64,000 bases of DNA from an uncultured Pseudophaeobacter sp. (lineage in GTDB: Bacteria; Pseudomonadota; Alphaproteobacteria; Rhodobacterales; Rhodobacteraceae), in NCBI GenBank assembly GCA_905479575.1, contig CAJQNB010000017.1, forward strand, positions 62,001 to 126,000, given 5' to 3'. The notes beneath the pieces were generated by a model that saw nothing but the letters and a program-made list of their open reading frames with translations, was not told where the DNA came from and made no database searches. Made by a program: the position numbers and the translations under genes. This document shows, piece after piece, positions 17,901-25,294 of this stretch (the stretch's first letter is position 1; every line of letters starts with the position of its first letter).

Positions 17901-18359
17901 CTGCTGGAGTATTTGCCGCAAACGCCCCGTGCCGACTGGCAGACCCTGACCGAGCGCCTGCTGCCAGAAGCCGCTGATCGGGAGGAGCTATTATCTGAGG
18001 CACGCGCGGTTCTGGAAAACCCGGCGCTGGCGTCCATTTTTGCCCCTGAGGCCCTGGCAGAGGTGCCGATCACAGCCCAGCTGGGAGAGCAGCGCCTTTA
18101 TGGTATCATTGACCGGCTTATTGTGACGTCGGACAGGGTGTTGGCGGTGGATTTCAAATCCAATGCGCAGGTTCCCGAAAGCGTGCGACACTGCCCCAAG
18201 GGCCTGTTGCGGCAGATGGCGGCCTATGGCCATGCCCTGACGCAGATCTACCCCGGCCGCCAGATTGAGACTGCGCTTTTGTGGACCCGCACCGCCAGCC
18301 TGATGAGCCTGCCGCACGATCTTGTGACAGATGCGCTCAAGGAGGTGTTGGAACCTTGA
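14991..18359 (+). CDS. addA: Helicase-nuclease AddA
   Basis: 1122 residues. UvrD-type helicase: Walker A ANAGSGKT (30-37), IQTIHSFCSSLLRRFP, HILVDEAQDTSPVQW, VVGDKKQSIYSFQGADP, VMSVHGSKGLEAPIV and RLLYVALTRAEKW; C-terminal RecB-like nuclease with GSRLHLLLEYLP and VLAVDFKSN. Partner of AddB in double-strand break processing and Chi recognition. The start ATG 14991 overlaps the addB stop (ATGA), and the first residues after it are not conserved. Confidence 0.96.
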   Translation: MSSSAPKHRDAASEAQFRAARPDASTWLAANAGSGKTKVLTDRVARLLLKGVQPQHILCLTYTKAAASEMQNRLFQRLGEWAMLRDDQLTAALSELGETNTASEDLAQARTLFARAIETPGGLKIQTIHSFCSSLLRRFPLEAGVSPQFSEMEDRAASLLRAEIVEDMAKGELAHLVEPLARHVGGSDFEDLTAALCQRRAEFETKLDWSALLARFDLTDGFDQAALEALVYLGGEAELLSRTRAMLETGGTTDQRAAAKLTGITTPTLGDLATLEDIFLTGAGATEPFTAKIGKFPTKKLREANVSLMDQLEPLMLRVEDARAKRLALVAARKSHDLHQFAQAFLPEYEARKQQRGWLDFDDLILNARQLLNDPAVAAWVLYRLDGGIDHILVDEAQDTSPVQWDVIEKLAQEFTAGIGARSDVERTIFVVGDKKQSIYSFQGADPDAFDRMQVEFANRLSESGSNLQNAALEFSFRSSAAILRLVDLVFKDSPRAGFHSDALHRAFKSDLPGRVDLWPAVDKTDDDDDSDWTDPVDRPGSRHHTVILAERIAGQIKAMIDSGVTIPEDGPTRGTFQRRPVHAGDFLILVQRRSELFSEIIRACKNAELPIAGADRLKVGAELAVKDIAALLSFLATPEDSLALAEVLKSPLFGWSEQMLFDLAHRRSGKHLWPALRDRRQEFPDTLAVLDDLRDQTDFLRPFDLIERILTRHQGRQKLLGRLGPEAEDGINALLSQALAYERSDIPSLTGFLVWMQTDDLEIKRQMGASGDMIRVMSVHGSKGLEAPIVILPDTAKRNAPSDAEIMVADGTPVWKLPKDQMPELLFSAREAAQEKQQNERLRLLYVALTRAEKWLIVATAGTLSKEGDSWYQRVEAAMREGGATACDLPGGEGLRLAHGDWEGLDFVARDVAEKSTSVLPEVFTRPAPSYLPPAQTLKPSDLGGAKALPGDQGLDEEEAMARGSRLHLLLEYLPQTPRADWQTLTERLLPEAADREELLSEARAVLENPALASIFAPEALAEVPITAQLGEQRLYGIIDRLIVTSDRVLAVDFKSNAQVPESVRHCPKGLLRQMAAYGHALTQIYPGRQIETALLWTRTASLMSLPHDLVTDALKEVLEP

Positions 18360-18421
18360 CGATCTGTTACGCTCTACCTAGGTTCCAACTCCAGTTGCCA
18401 TAGATCTCAGGAGACATTCCC

Positions 18422-18742
18422 ATGTCCACCGTAGCCGTCACCGACGAAACATTTGACGCCGAAGTCAAGAATTCCGCAGTCCCCGTTGTGGTGGACTTCT
18501 GGGCCGAATGGTGTGGTCCTTGCAAACAGATCGGCCCCGCTCTGGAAGAGCTGGCGGCAGAGTATGGCGACAAGGTAAAAGTCGTCAAAGTGGATGTGGA
18601 CAGCAACCCGAACTCCGCAGCTGCCATGGGCGTGCGCGGCATTCCAGCGCTGTTTATCTTTAAGGATGGCCAGGTTGTGTCGAACCGTGCCGGCGCCGCC
18701 CCCAAGGCCGCGCTGCAGAGCTGGATCAACGAGTCCATCTGA
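18422..18742 (+). CDS. trxA: Thioredoxin 1
   Basis: 106 residues with the WCGPC active site (Cys31, Cys34) in [15 protein letters not shown] and the cis-proline Pro75 (GIPALFIF). Cytosolic disulphide reductase for ribonucleotide reductase, peroxiredoxins and MsrA. It follows addA by 62 bases with AGGAG before the ATG, and has its own terminator (18766-18794), so it is either the last gene of the add operon or separately expressed. Confidence 0.97.
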   Translation: MSTVAVTDETFDAEVKNSAVPVVVDFWAEWCGPCKQIGPALEELAAEYGDKVKVVKVDVDSNPNSAAAMGVRGIPALFIFKDGQVVSNRAGAAPKAALQSWINESI

Positions 18743-18765
18743 TCCGATCCGCACAGAATTTTCGA

Positions 18766-18794
18766 AAGACGTCCCCGGGTGGGGGCGTCTTTTT
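18766..18794 (+). terminator. Rho-independent terminator of trxA
   Basis: AAAGACGTCCCC pairs with GGGGGCGTCTTT (one G-U pair, loop GGGT) and runs into TTTTT. Lies 24 bases past the trxA stop. Confidence 0.9.
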
Positions 18795-18812
18795 CATTTC
18801 AAGGACAGTTTT

Positions 18813-19028
18813 ATGACACCGGAATTTCGCCAAAAGGCCATTACCACCTGCAGCGATAAGATCGCCAAGAAAGGGGAGGGCGTTGGTCTGTCCTTTTACG
18901 CCTTTTTCAAGAACCGCAACGATGACCCTGAGCTGTTGATGCAGGTGGCAACCTGGTGGATTCGGGACCATCAGCTGGACCATTTTGAAAAGGCGGTAAA
19001 AATTCGCGATATGATGCGGGCCATATGA
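18813..19028 (+). CDS. DUF6500 family small protein
   Basis: 71 residues beginning MTPEFRQKAITTCSDKI, with FYAFFKNRNDDPELLMQVATWWI in the middle and VKIRDMMRAI at the end. Small, soluble and helical; matches the short DUF6500 proteins of marine alphaproteobacteria as I know them. Function unknown. Start ATG 18813 has AAGGA six bases upstream, right after the trxA terminator. A dispersed 3'-end element follows it. Confidence 0.6.
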   Translation: MTPEFRQKAITTCSDKIAKKGEGVGLSFYAFFKNRNDDPELLMQVATWWIRDHQLDHFEKAVKIRDMMRAI

Positions 19029-19090
19029 TACGAGCCGGTGCCTGAGCCTCGCTGATCTTTCCAGATCGCGGCATGCATTCGTCAGGTAGG

Positions 19091-19145
19091 GCGCTGCCCC
19101 CGTCGCCGCAGGCGGCTCCCCCGGGATATTTTTGGCCAAATGAAG
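19091..19145 (+). repeat. Dispersed 3'-end element, copy A
   Basis: GC-rich part with small hairpin GCCGC-AG-GCGGC, then the tail CCCCCGGGATATTTTTGGCC and AAATGAAG. The same tail recurs at 43627-43654, 53362-53386 and, inverted, 50780-50806. This copy lies about 60 bases past the DUF6500 stop, in that gene's orientation. Confidence 0.6.
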
Positions 19146-19209
19146 ATATGGGGTTTTCTTTTGGGCCGTGGCGCGGAGAGTGGCGGAAGAAAACGACTGG
19201 GAGACAGCC

Positions 19210-19560
19210 ATGGCCAAGACACGAGTATTGGTGGAATTCGGAATGGGCAGCTCGCTCAGACGGCAGGATTACACCGAGGCAGCAAAGCGCGCGATCAAGG
19301 ATGCGCTGTGGCATAATTCGGTAAGCATCGCAGAGCTGTTTGATTTCCCCAAAGAAGCCATGATCATTGATGCGGAAATTGGTCTGGCAAAACCGGAACT
19401 GGTGGATGTCTTGGCGTTGAAAGCAATCTTTCCCTATGGCCAACCCAATATCACGGTGACAAAGGGCGGATTGGACGTGGCAAAACCTGATGGCGCGGGC
19501 GTGACCATCATTGCCAATGCTGCAGTCATTGTTTCCTTTGATATGGAGCGCCAGTCATGA
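19210..19560 (+). CDS. Lin0512 family protein, first of a pair
   Basis: 116 residues: MAKTRVLVEFGMGSSL, DYTEAAKRAIKDALWHNS, VTKGGLDVAKPDGAGVTII. Matches the Lin0512 family of small conserved proteins without known function. ATG 19210 is the start that begins the family motif. Its last codons overlap the next gene by ATGA, and that gene is a divergent paralogue, so the two are probably translated together and may form a mixed oligomer. Confidence 0.8.
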   Translation: MAKTRVLVEFGMGSSLRRQDYTEAAKRAIKDALWHNSVSIAELFDFPKEAMIIDAEIGLAKPELVDVLALKAIFPYGQPNITVTKGGLDVAKPDGAGVTIIANAAVIVSFDMERQS

Positions 19561-19922
19561 GCGAAAAACGTATCATTTTAGAAATGGGCACCGGCAACGA
19601 TCTATATGGTCAGGACTACACCAAGGCAGCGCGCCGTGCGGTGCAGGATGCCTTGCACCATTCCTCGATCACGCTGTTTTCCAAGCTGGGCATTGATCAT
19701 AGCGAGATGCGGGTTGATGTCACCATTGCGGTGCAGGATCCGGCGCAGGTGGATTGTGATCTGGTGGCACAGGATCTGCCGCGCGGACGGGCCACAGTGC
19801 GGGCTGTCAAAGGCGGCTTGAATGTCACTGACCCCGCGTCCGATGGGGTGCATGTGGTGGTCACGGCCGCGATTGAAGCCTGGTTGCCGGATCAGTCTGC
19901 CAGCTACAAGCTCAGCTCCTGA
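19557..19922 (+). CDS. Lin0512 family protein, second of a pair
   Basis: 121 residues: RIILEMGTGNDLYGQDYTKA, ARRAVQDALHHSSITLF and VKGGLNVTDPASDGVHVVV. It aligns end to end with the gene before it, sharing E-x-G-x-G, DYT-x-AA, DAL-x-H-S and GGL-x-V. The start overlaps the upstream stop by four bases. Function unknown. Confidence 0.8.
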   Translation: MSEKRIILEMGTGNDLYGQDYTKAARRAVQDALHHSSITLFSKLGIDHSEMRVDVTIAVQDPAQVDCDLVAQDLPRGRATVRAVKGGLNVTDPASDGVHVVVTAAIEAWLPDQSASYKLSS

Positions 19923-19930
19923 AAAAGACA

Positions 19931-19955
19931 AAGCCGCCCCAAACTGGAGCGGCTT
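19931..19955 (-). terminator. Terminator between Lin0512 and DUF1127 genes
   Basis: AAGCCGCCCC (19931-19940) and GGAGCGGCTT (19946-19955) pair with one mismatch around AAACT. On the minus strand it is followed by TGTCTTTTTC, so it mainly fits the DUF1127 transcript; it may also stop the plus-strand pair. Confidence 0.6.
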
Positions 19956-19991
19956 ATCGCGTCTGGTGCTTCTGCACCCGGTCTGTGGGTC

Positions 19992-20183
19992 TCACAGTTT
20001 GTCGATATCCGCGCGGGTCACGCCGATGTCTTCCAGCTGTGCCGCAGAGAGCTGAGACAGCGCCTTGCGGGTCTGGCGGGATTCATTCCACTCAACCAGG
20101 TTGGTTTTGAAATTCATGATTCCGTCAACCAAACGAAGAACGGAGACTGCGCCCAGCGGCGCATGGAGGTTTGCGGTCGTCAT
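19992..20183 (-). CDS. DUF1127 domain protein (YjiS-like)
   Basis: 63 residues ending in the DUF1127 motif TRKALSQLSAAQLEDIGVTRADIDKL. Small arginine-containing DUF1127 proteins in Rhodobacter and relatives are RNA-binding or stress-linked; CcaF1 of R. sphaeroides is one. No copy of the associated cuckoo (CUCCUCCC) small RNA is visible downstream. Start ATG 20183. The upstream 264 bases are shared with hslV. Confidence 0.8.
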   Translation of the reverse strand: MTTANLHAPLGAVSVLRLVDGIMNFKTNLVEWNESRQTRKALSQLSAAQLEDIGVTRADIDKL

Positions 20184-20447
20184 TGCACTAGTCCTTTAAA
20201 TTCGTGTGTGTTCGTGTTGTCTGTTTCTACGCCCCATGTAGGAGGGCTTACTGAGTCCTACAATTGCCCATTAAACAGCCCTGATTTGCGTTCTGTGCAT
20301 AGCAAGTAAGCAATTTATTAACACCCTCTTTAGGCGTCATGCTGATTGGGCATCATGCTGAAAGCCGGGAAAACACGCCGCCCCGACCGAGCCTTGTACC
20401 GGATCGGAGATGGATCCATATAGAAGGCAACAAAACTGGAGGCATAA
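20184..20447. other. Divergent regulatory region, DUF1127 / hslV
   Basis: 264 bases. Contains a short hairpin GTAGGA/TCCTAC near 20237-20260 on the DUF1127 leader side, a one-mismatch CtrA-like motif TTAA-N7-TTTA at 20318-20332, and the predicted heat-shock promoter of hslV (20393-20421). Confidence 0.5.
20393..20421 (+). promoter_or_regulatory. Predicted RpoH (sigma-32) promoter of hslV
   Basis: CTTGTAC (20393-20399), 14 bases, ATCCATAT (20414-20421), matching the sigma-32 pattern CTTGAAA-N13-15-CCCCATNT in spacing and in the CTTG and CCAT cores. Predicted start about 20 bases before the hslV ATG. Confidence 0.55.
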
Positions 20448-21038
20448 ATGGCAGATGATCAATTTCCCGGCTGGCACGGAACCACCATTATTGGTGTCAA
20501 AAAGGGTGATGAAGTGGTTGTTGCCGGCGATGGCCAGGTCTCGCTGGGGCAGACCGTGATCAAAGGCACCGCCCGCAAGGTGCGTCGTCTGTCCCCAGGA
20601 GGCTTTGACGTTGTCGTTGGCTTTGCTGGATCCACCGCAGATGCCTTTACCCTGCTGGAACGGCTGGAGGCCAAGTTGGAAGCCTCGCCGGGTCAGCTGG
20701 CGCGGGCCAGTGTTGAACTGGCCAAGGACTGGCGAACCGACAAATACCTGCAAAAACTCGAAGCCATGCTGATTGTCACCGACGGAACCGAGCTTTTGGT
20801 GATCACCGGGGCAGGGGATGTGCTGGAACCAGAGAATAATGTGGCCGCTATCGGCTCGGGCGGGAATTTTGCCCTCGCTGCTGCCCGTGGTATGATGGAC
20901 AGTGACCGCAACGCCGAAGCCATTGCCCGCGACGCCATGGCGATTGCCGCTGATATCTGCGTCTATACAAATGGGCAACTGACCGTCGAAAGCATCGCTG
21001 CCGAAACTGGCACAGATAAAACCACCTCGGAGAGTTGA
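20448..21038 (+). CDS. hslV: ATP-dependent protease subunit HslV
   Basis: 196 residues, proteasome-like peptidase. The catalytic threonine is Thr12 after a short propeptide ([12 protein letters not shown]); [16 protein letters not shown] and the [14 protein letters not shown] loop are conserved. It assembles as a double hexamer capped by HslU to degrade misfolded proteins. Start ATG 20448 has GGAGG upstream. A heat-shock promoter is predicted. A membrane-protein gene lies between it and hslU. Confidence 0.96.
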   Translation: MADDQFPGWHGTTIIGVKKGDEVVVAGDGQVSLGQTVIKGTARKVRRLSPGGFDVVVGFAGSTADAFTLLERLEAKLEASPGQLARASVELAKDWRTDKYLQKLEAMLIVTDGTELLVITGAGDVLEPENNVAAIGSGGNFALAAARGMMDSDRNAEAIARDAMAIAADICVYTNGQLTVESIAAETGTDKTTSES

Positions 21039-21039
21039 T

Positions 21040-22110
21040 GTGAGCCAGATCGACCAGAACGACATTCGCGCCGCCGTTGGGTCTGGCCTGATCAGCGAGG
21101 CCCAGGCGGCCTCATTGCTGGCGATATCTCATAGCCGGCGTGGTGCGCGCGAAGATCTGGCACCGGGTGATGAACCCTTTGAGCTATTCAAAGGGTTCAA
21201 CGAGATATTCATCGTCATCGGTATGCTCATCCTGGCTTCGGGCTGGGCAGCGGTCACCGCTGCCTATATCGCTGGCTCTTTGGGGGGGTATGTCGAGAAA
21301 ACCATCTCCTCTGCGGCTCTGGGGGCCGTGGTGCTGTGGATCCTTGCCGAGTATTTTATCCGCCGTCGCCGCATGATCGCCCCGGCCATTGCCCTGTCTC
21401 TTATATGGGCTGCAAATGCCGGGACCGGCATCACCGCCTTCTTTTCCGAGCCCTTTATGGTGGCGCAGAACGATCTTTCCAGCCTGCCGCTGCCAATGGC
21501 GCTGACCACTGCTGCGGTGGCGCTGTTCTGGCTGCGCTTCCGCGTGCCCTTTGCCATGGCGCTGATTGCCCTTGGCGTCTTTGCGCTGACCCTGATGGTG
21601 GCAGCAGAACAAGCGGGCCGCCCGGAGGGGATCAGCGACTTCTTCCTGTTTTCCGCATCTGGTCCCTTCGCCTGGGTGACACTGGCCGTTGGGATTGCCG
21701 TTTTTGCGGTGGCGATGCTGTTTGACCTCAGCGATCCTCATCGTGTCACCCGCCGCGCGGCACAGGGGTTCTGGCTGCATGTTGTTGCCGCCCCCGCACT
21801 GGTCAATACTATCGCGCTCAGCCTGCTGGAAAGCGGCACCTCCAGCGCCCAGATGACACTTGTTGCGGTGCTGCTAGGTTTTGCCCTGGTGGCCATTGTG
21901 ATTGACCGCCGGTCTTTCCTCATCGCCGCAATCGGCTACAGCGTGACCCTGGCCGGCACCGTTTTTGACGGCGAGGGTGCCGCTATGACCGTCCTTCTGC
22001 TTGGCTTCTTCCTGGTGATCCTTGGTGCCTTCTGGGCCCGGATTCGGGCGGCCTTGCTCTCTCCTTTGGCTGGTGTGTTGCCGCTGCACCGCCTGCCTCC
22101 CTCTCACTAA
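21040..22110 (+). CDS. Multi-pass membrane protein, DUF2157-like
   Basis: 356 residues with a soluble N-terminus (LISEAQAASLLAISHSRRGAREDL) and about eleven hydrophobic segments from residue 55 onward, ending in a short basic-proline tail. The N-terminal soluble piece plus many short helices recalls DUF2157 membrane proteins; I do not recognise a function. GTG start one base after the hslV stop, and its stop lies 12 bases before hslU, so it is locked into the hslVU operon. That may link it to envelope stress, which is inference only. Confidence 0.65.
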   Translation: MSQIDQNDIRAAVGSGLISEAQAASLLAISHSRRGAREDLAPGDEPFELFKGFNEIFIVIGMLILASGWAAVTAAYIAGSLGGYVEKTISSAALGAVVLWILAEYFIRRRRMIAPAIALSLIWAANAGTGITAFFSEPFMVAQNDLSSLPLPMALTTAAVALFWLRFRVPFAMALIALGVFALTLMVAAEQAGRPEGISDFFLFSASGPFAWVTLAVGIAVFAVAMLFDLSDPHRVTRRAAQGFWLHVVAAPALVNTIALSLLESGTSSAQMTLVAVLLGFALVAIVIDRRSFLIAAIGYSVTLAGTVFDGEGAAMTVLLLGFFLVILGAFWARIRAALLSPLAGVLPLHRLPPSH

Positions 22111-22122
22111 ACGGGACATCCC

Positions 22123-23436
22123 ATGACAGACCTGACCCCCCGCGAAATCGTTTCTGAACTTGACCGCTTTATTATTGGCCAAGCCGATGCAAAACGCGCC
22201 GTGGCTGTAGCCATGCGCAACCGCTGGCGCCGTAAGCAGCTGTCAGACGATCTGCGCGACGAGGTATACCCAAAGAACATCCTGATGATCGGGCCCACCG
22301 GTGTCGGTAAAACTGAAATCTCGCGCCGGCTGGCAAAGCTGGCCCGGGCGCCATTCATCAAGGTGGAGGCAACCAAATTCACCGAAGTCGGCTATGTGGG
22401 CCGCGACGTGGAACAGATCATTCGCGATCTGGTGGACAGCGCCATCGTTCAGTCCCGTGCCTTCATGCGCGAAGACGTCACGGCCAAGGCTCAGAAAGCC
22501 GCTGAAGAGCGGGTCATCAGCGCCCTGGCCGGCGAGGATGCCCGCGAAATCACCCGCGAAGTATTCCGTAAAAAACTACGTGCAGGGCAGCTTGACGATG
22601 CGCTGATCGAACTGGATGTCGCTGACAGCTCCAACCCGATGGGCAATATGTTTGATGTCCCCGGCCAGCCTGGCGGCGGCAATATGGGGGTGCTCAACAT
22701 CGGCGATCTGCTGGGCAAGGCAATGGGCGGGCGTACGGTGCGCAAAAAGATGACCGTTGCCGAAAGCTATGATGTGCTGATCGGCGACGAGGCTGACAAA
22801 TTGCTGGATGATGAGGTCGTTAACCGCGCCGCCATTGAATCCGTAGAGCAAAGCGGCATCGTCTTTCTGGATGAGATCGACAAGGTCTGCGCCCGATCAG
22901 ATGCCCGCGGCGGCGATGTCAGCCGTGAAGGTGTGCAGCGGGATCTGTTGCCGCTGATCGAGGGCACCACTGTCAGCACCAAACATGGTCCCATCAAAAC
23001 CGACCACATCCTGTTCATTGCCTCCGGTGCCTTTCATGTCGCCAAACCCTCTGATCTGTTGCCAGAATTGCAGGGGCGTCTGCCGATCCGGGTCAATTTG
23101 CGCAGCCTGAGCGAAGCCGATTTTGTCCGCATCCTGACCGAAACCGACAATGCGCTCACCCTGCAATATACTGCGCTGATGAAAACCGAAGATGTCGAGG
23201 TGACCTTTACCGAAGATGGCATTTCTGCGCTGGCCAAGATCGCAGCCGAGGTAAACCATTCTGTGGAAAACATCGGCGCGCGTCGTCTGTATACGGTGAT
23301 TGAACGGGTGTTTGAGGATCTGTCTTTTAATGCCCCGGAGCAGGGCGGCGAAAAGATCATCGTCAATGCCAGCTTTGTCAGCAAACACCTGGGCGAGCTG
23401 GCCAGCAAAAGCGACCTCAGTCGCTACGTGCTGTAG
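22123..23436 (+). CDS. hslU: HslU, ATPase subunit of HslUV protease
   Basis: 437 residues. AAA+ unfoldase with Walker A GPTGVGKT (57-64), Walker [11 protein letters not shown] (about residue 250), sensor/arginine-finger stretch [14 protein letters not shown] and the C-terminal SDLSRYVL tail that docks into HslV. The I-domain lies between (about 110-240). Start ATG 22123. No hairpin terminator is evident downstream. Confidence 0.97.
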   Translation: MTDLTPREIVSELDRFIIGQADAKRAVAVAMRNRWRRKQLSDDLRDEVYPKNILMIGPTGVGKTEISRRLAKLARAPFIKVEATKFTEVGYVGRDVEQIIRDLVDSAIVQSRAFMREDVTAKAQKAAEERVISALAGEDAREITREVFRKKLRAGQLDDALIELDVADSSNPMGNMFDVPGQPGGGNMGVLNIGDLLGKAMGGRTVRKKMTVAESYDVLIGDEADKLLDDEVVNRAAIESVEQSGIVFLDEIDKVCARSDARGGDVSREGVQRDLLPLIEGTTVSTKHGPIKTDHILFIASGAFHVAKPSDLLPELQGRLPIRVNLRSLSEADFVRILTETDNALTLQYTALMKTEDVEVTFTEDGISALAKIAAEVNHSVENIGARRLYTVIERVFEDLSFNAPEQGGEKIIVNASFVSKHLGELASKSDLSRYVL

Positions 23437-23545
23437 CAAAGGGTGTAGCGCCGGGACCTTCCCCCAACAGAGATGTGTTTTCATCTGGCTGTAGGCTTGC
23501 TAGCCTATGGCCAGTTCATCCGGCATTTTTCACCAAAGGTTATTT

Positions 23546-24670
23546 ATGATTTTCCTCCGTTTGGCTGCTGGTCTCAGCCTTTGTCTGACTCTGGGCTGTA
23601 CCGATCGCAGCCTGTCTCCGGTCACCCCCGAGGCATTGGAGCTTGGCACCGCAAAAACCATATTTGTCGCCACAAACCGGGTTGAACTGCCAGATGGATC
23701 CTTTGGCCCGGAACGCAGCGAAGACAACAGCCTGCTGGAGCTGACAGTCTCCATTCCGCCAAATCACACGCTGGGAAAACTGGAATTCGGATATGCCGAC
23801 CCAGACCCAGAAACCCAATTCACCCTGGCCGCGCGTCACCGGTTTCAAAACCCTGGTGATTTTGACCGCCGCCTGAATGCTGTGCTGCGTCAGTCCCCTG
23901 CCAACAGCCGGGACGTGGTAGTCTTTGTGCATGGATACAACAGCACCCAGGCCGAGACCGCTTTTCGTGCGGCCCAGCTTACCCATGATCTGAATACGCC
24001 GGGCGCAACGGTGGTGTATTCCTGGCCAAGCCTGGGCAGTCCTTTGGGCTATGCCTATGACGGCGACAGCGTGATGTTTGCCCGCGATGGGTTGGAGCAG
24101 CTTTTGCGTCGCCTGAAAAACTCAGAGGCGCGGCGGATCATCCTGGTGGCCCATTCCATGGGCTCTGTCCTGACAATGGAGGCCCTGCGGCAGATCGAAA
24201 TCAGATCCCCAAATTGGGCAGAGCAGAACCTAGCCGGGGTCATCCTGATCTCGCCGGACCTGGATCTGGATGTGTTTCGCAGTCAGATACGGCAGTTCAA
24301 CAAGGTGCCTGAACCCTTTGTCGTCTTTGTGTCGAGCAAAGATACCATTCTCAACATCTCAAGACGTATTCGCGGAACCTATAGCCGCGAGCGCCTCGGT
24401 AGTCTCAGCTCCATCGAGGCGGTGTCAGACCTGCCCATAGATATTATCGACACAACTGCCTTTTCTGAAAATGCGGAATCTGGTCATTTTGTTGCGGCCA
24501 CATCGCCCACGCTTTTGACCTTGTTGGTTGAGGCACAGGTCACCGAAAAAGCCTTTGATGCCAGACCCCATGATGTAGCGGAGTTCACAAAAGTTGTGCC
24601 AAGCGCTGGTCTAGGTAAAACAAATGTGGGCGAGGCCGTGTTGTTCACCCTCACCGGCGGCGAGCGCTGA
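23546..24670 (+). CDS. Alpha/beta hydrolase, DUF900 family, probable lipoprotein
   Basis: 374 residues. N-terminal hydrophobic signal ending LTLGC at about residue 18, consistent with a weak lipobox, so probably exported and lipidated. DUF900 hydrolase features: VVVFVHGYNSTQAE, VYSWPSLGSPLGYAYDGDSV, nucleophile Ser204 in VAHSMGSVL, and acidic ISPDLDLDVF. Substrate unknown; the family acts on esters or peptides. ATG 23546 is chosen because it yields the signal sequence. It follows hslU by 109 bases. Confidence 0.78.
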   Translation: MIFLRLAAGLSLCLTLGCTDRSLSPVTPEALELGTAKTIFVATNRVELPDGSFGPERSEDNSLLELTVSIPPNHTLGKLEFGYADPDPETQFTLAARHRFQNPGDFDRRLNAVLRQSPANSRDVVVFVHGYNSTQAETAFRAAQLTHDLNTPGATVVYSWPSLGSPLGYAYDGDSVMFARDGLEQLLRRLKNSEARRIILVAHSMGSVLTMEALRQIEIRSPNWAEQNLAGVILISPDLDLDVFRSQIRQFNKVPEPFVVFVSSKDTILNISRRIRGTYSRERLGSLSSIEAVSDLPIDIIDTTAFSENAESGHFVAATSPTLLTLLVEAQVTEKAFDARPHDVAEFTKVVPSAGLGKTNVGEAVLFTLTGGER

Positions 24671-24694
24671 ACTGGTTAAGATCCTGACCCTGGC

Positions 24695-25294
24695 CTAACG
24701 GGTGCGACGCAGGTAGACATAATACGCGCCTTCGCCCCCATGGGTGACATGGGACTGGCTCACTTGCAATACGGCCTGCGCCAGTGGCGGCAGCGCCAGC
24801 CATTGCGGCACGTGATGGCGCAACACACCACGCGGTACCGGGATAGGGCCGGGCTCATCGCGATCTTTACCCTTGCCCGTGACCACCAGAACCAGACGTT
24901 TGCCCGAGGCCTGTGCAGACAGGATAAACCGGGTCAGCGCCGGATGGGCGCTATCCACCCGCATCCCGTGCAGATCCAGTTTCCCTTCGGGTTTCAATTT
25001 GCCACGCTTCATCCGGCGAAAGGCTTTTTCGTCCATCTGCAAGGGGCTTGCAGCCAGCGCCTTGGCTGGCGTTGGTTTCAGACTATGCCGTTGCGGTTTT
25101 GGCTTTGCCTTACTTCCCAGCTCAAAAGCCTCCAAGAAGCTTTCAGGGCGCACCTGAGGCGCCTTTGCTGGTTTTGGCTTGGGCAAGGGCAGGCTGGGCG
25201 GCGAGGAATGGCTGCCCGGATGCAGGCGCTCGGTGTGCTCTACCACCTGATGCCAGAGTTCAACCTCTTCGGAAGTCAGCTTGCGCCTGCTCAT
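24695..25294 (-). CDS. Smr/MutS2-domain protein
   Basis: 199 residues. Disordered proline-lysine rich N-terminal half, then a C-terminal Smr domain with KLDLHGMRVDSAHPALTRFI, LVVTGKGKD and the SHVTHGGEGAYYVYLR end. Stand-alone Smr proteins are endonucleases on DNA or RNA, including collided-ribosome mRNA. Third gene of the tim44-mltA-smr operon; its ATG shares a base with the mltA stop. Confidence 0.9.
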   Translation of the reverse strand: MSRRKLTSEEVELWHQVVEHTERLHPGSHSSPPSLPLPKPKPAKAPQVRPESFLEAFELGSKAKPKPQRHSLKPTPAKALAASPLQMDEKAFRRMKRGKLKPEGKLDLHGMRVDSAHPALTRFILSAQASGKRLVLVVTGKGKDRDEPGPIPVPRGVLRHHVPQWLALPPLAQAVLQVSQSHVTHGGEGAYYVYLRRTR

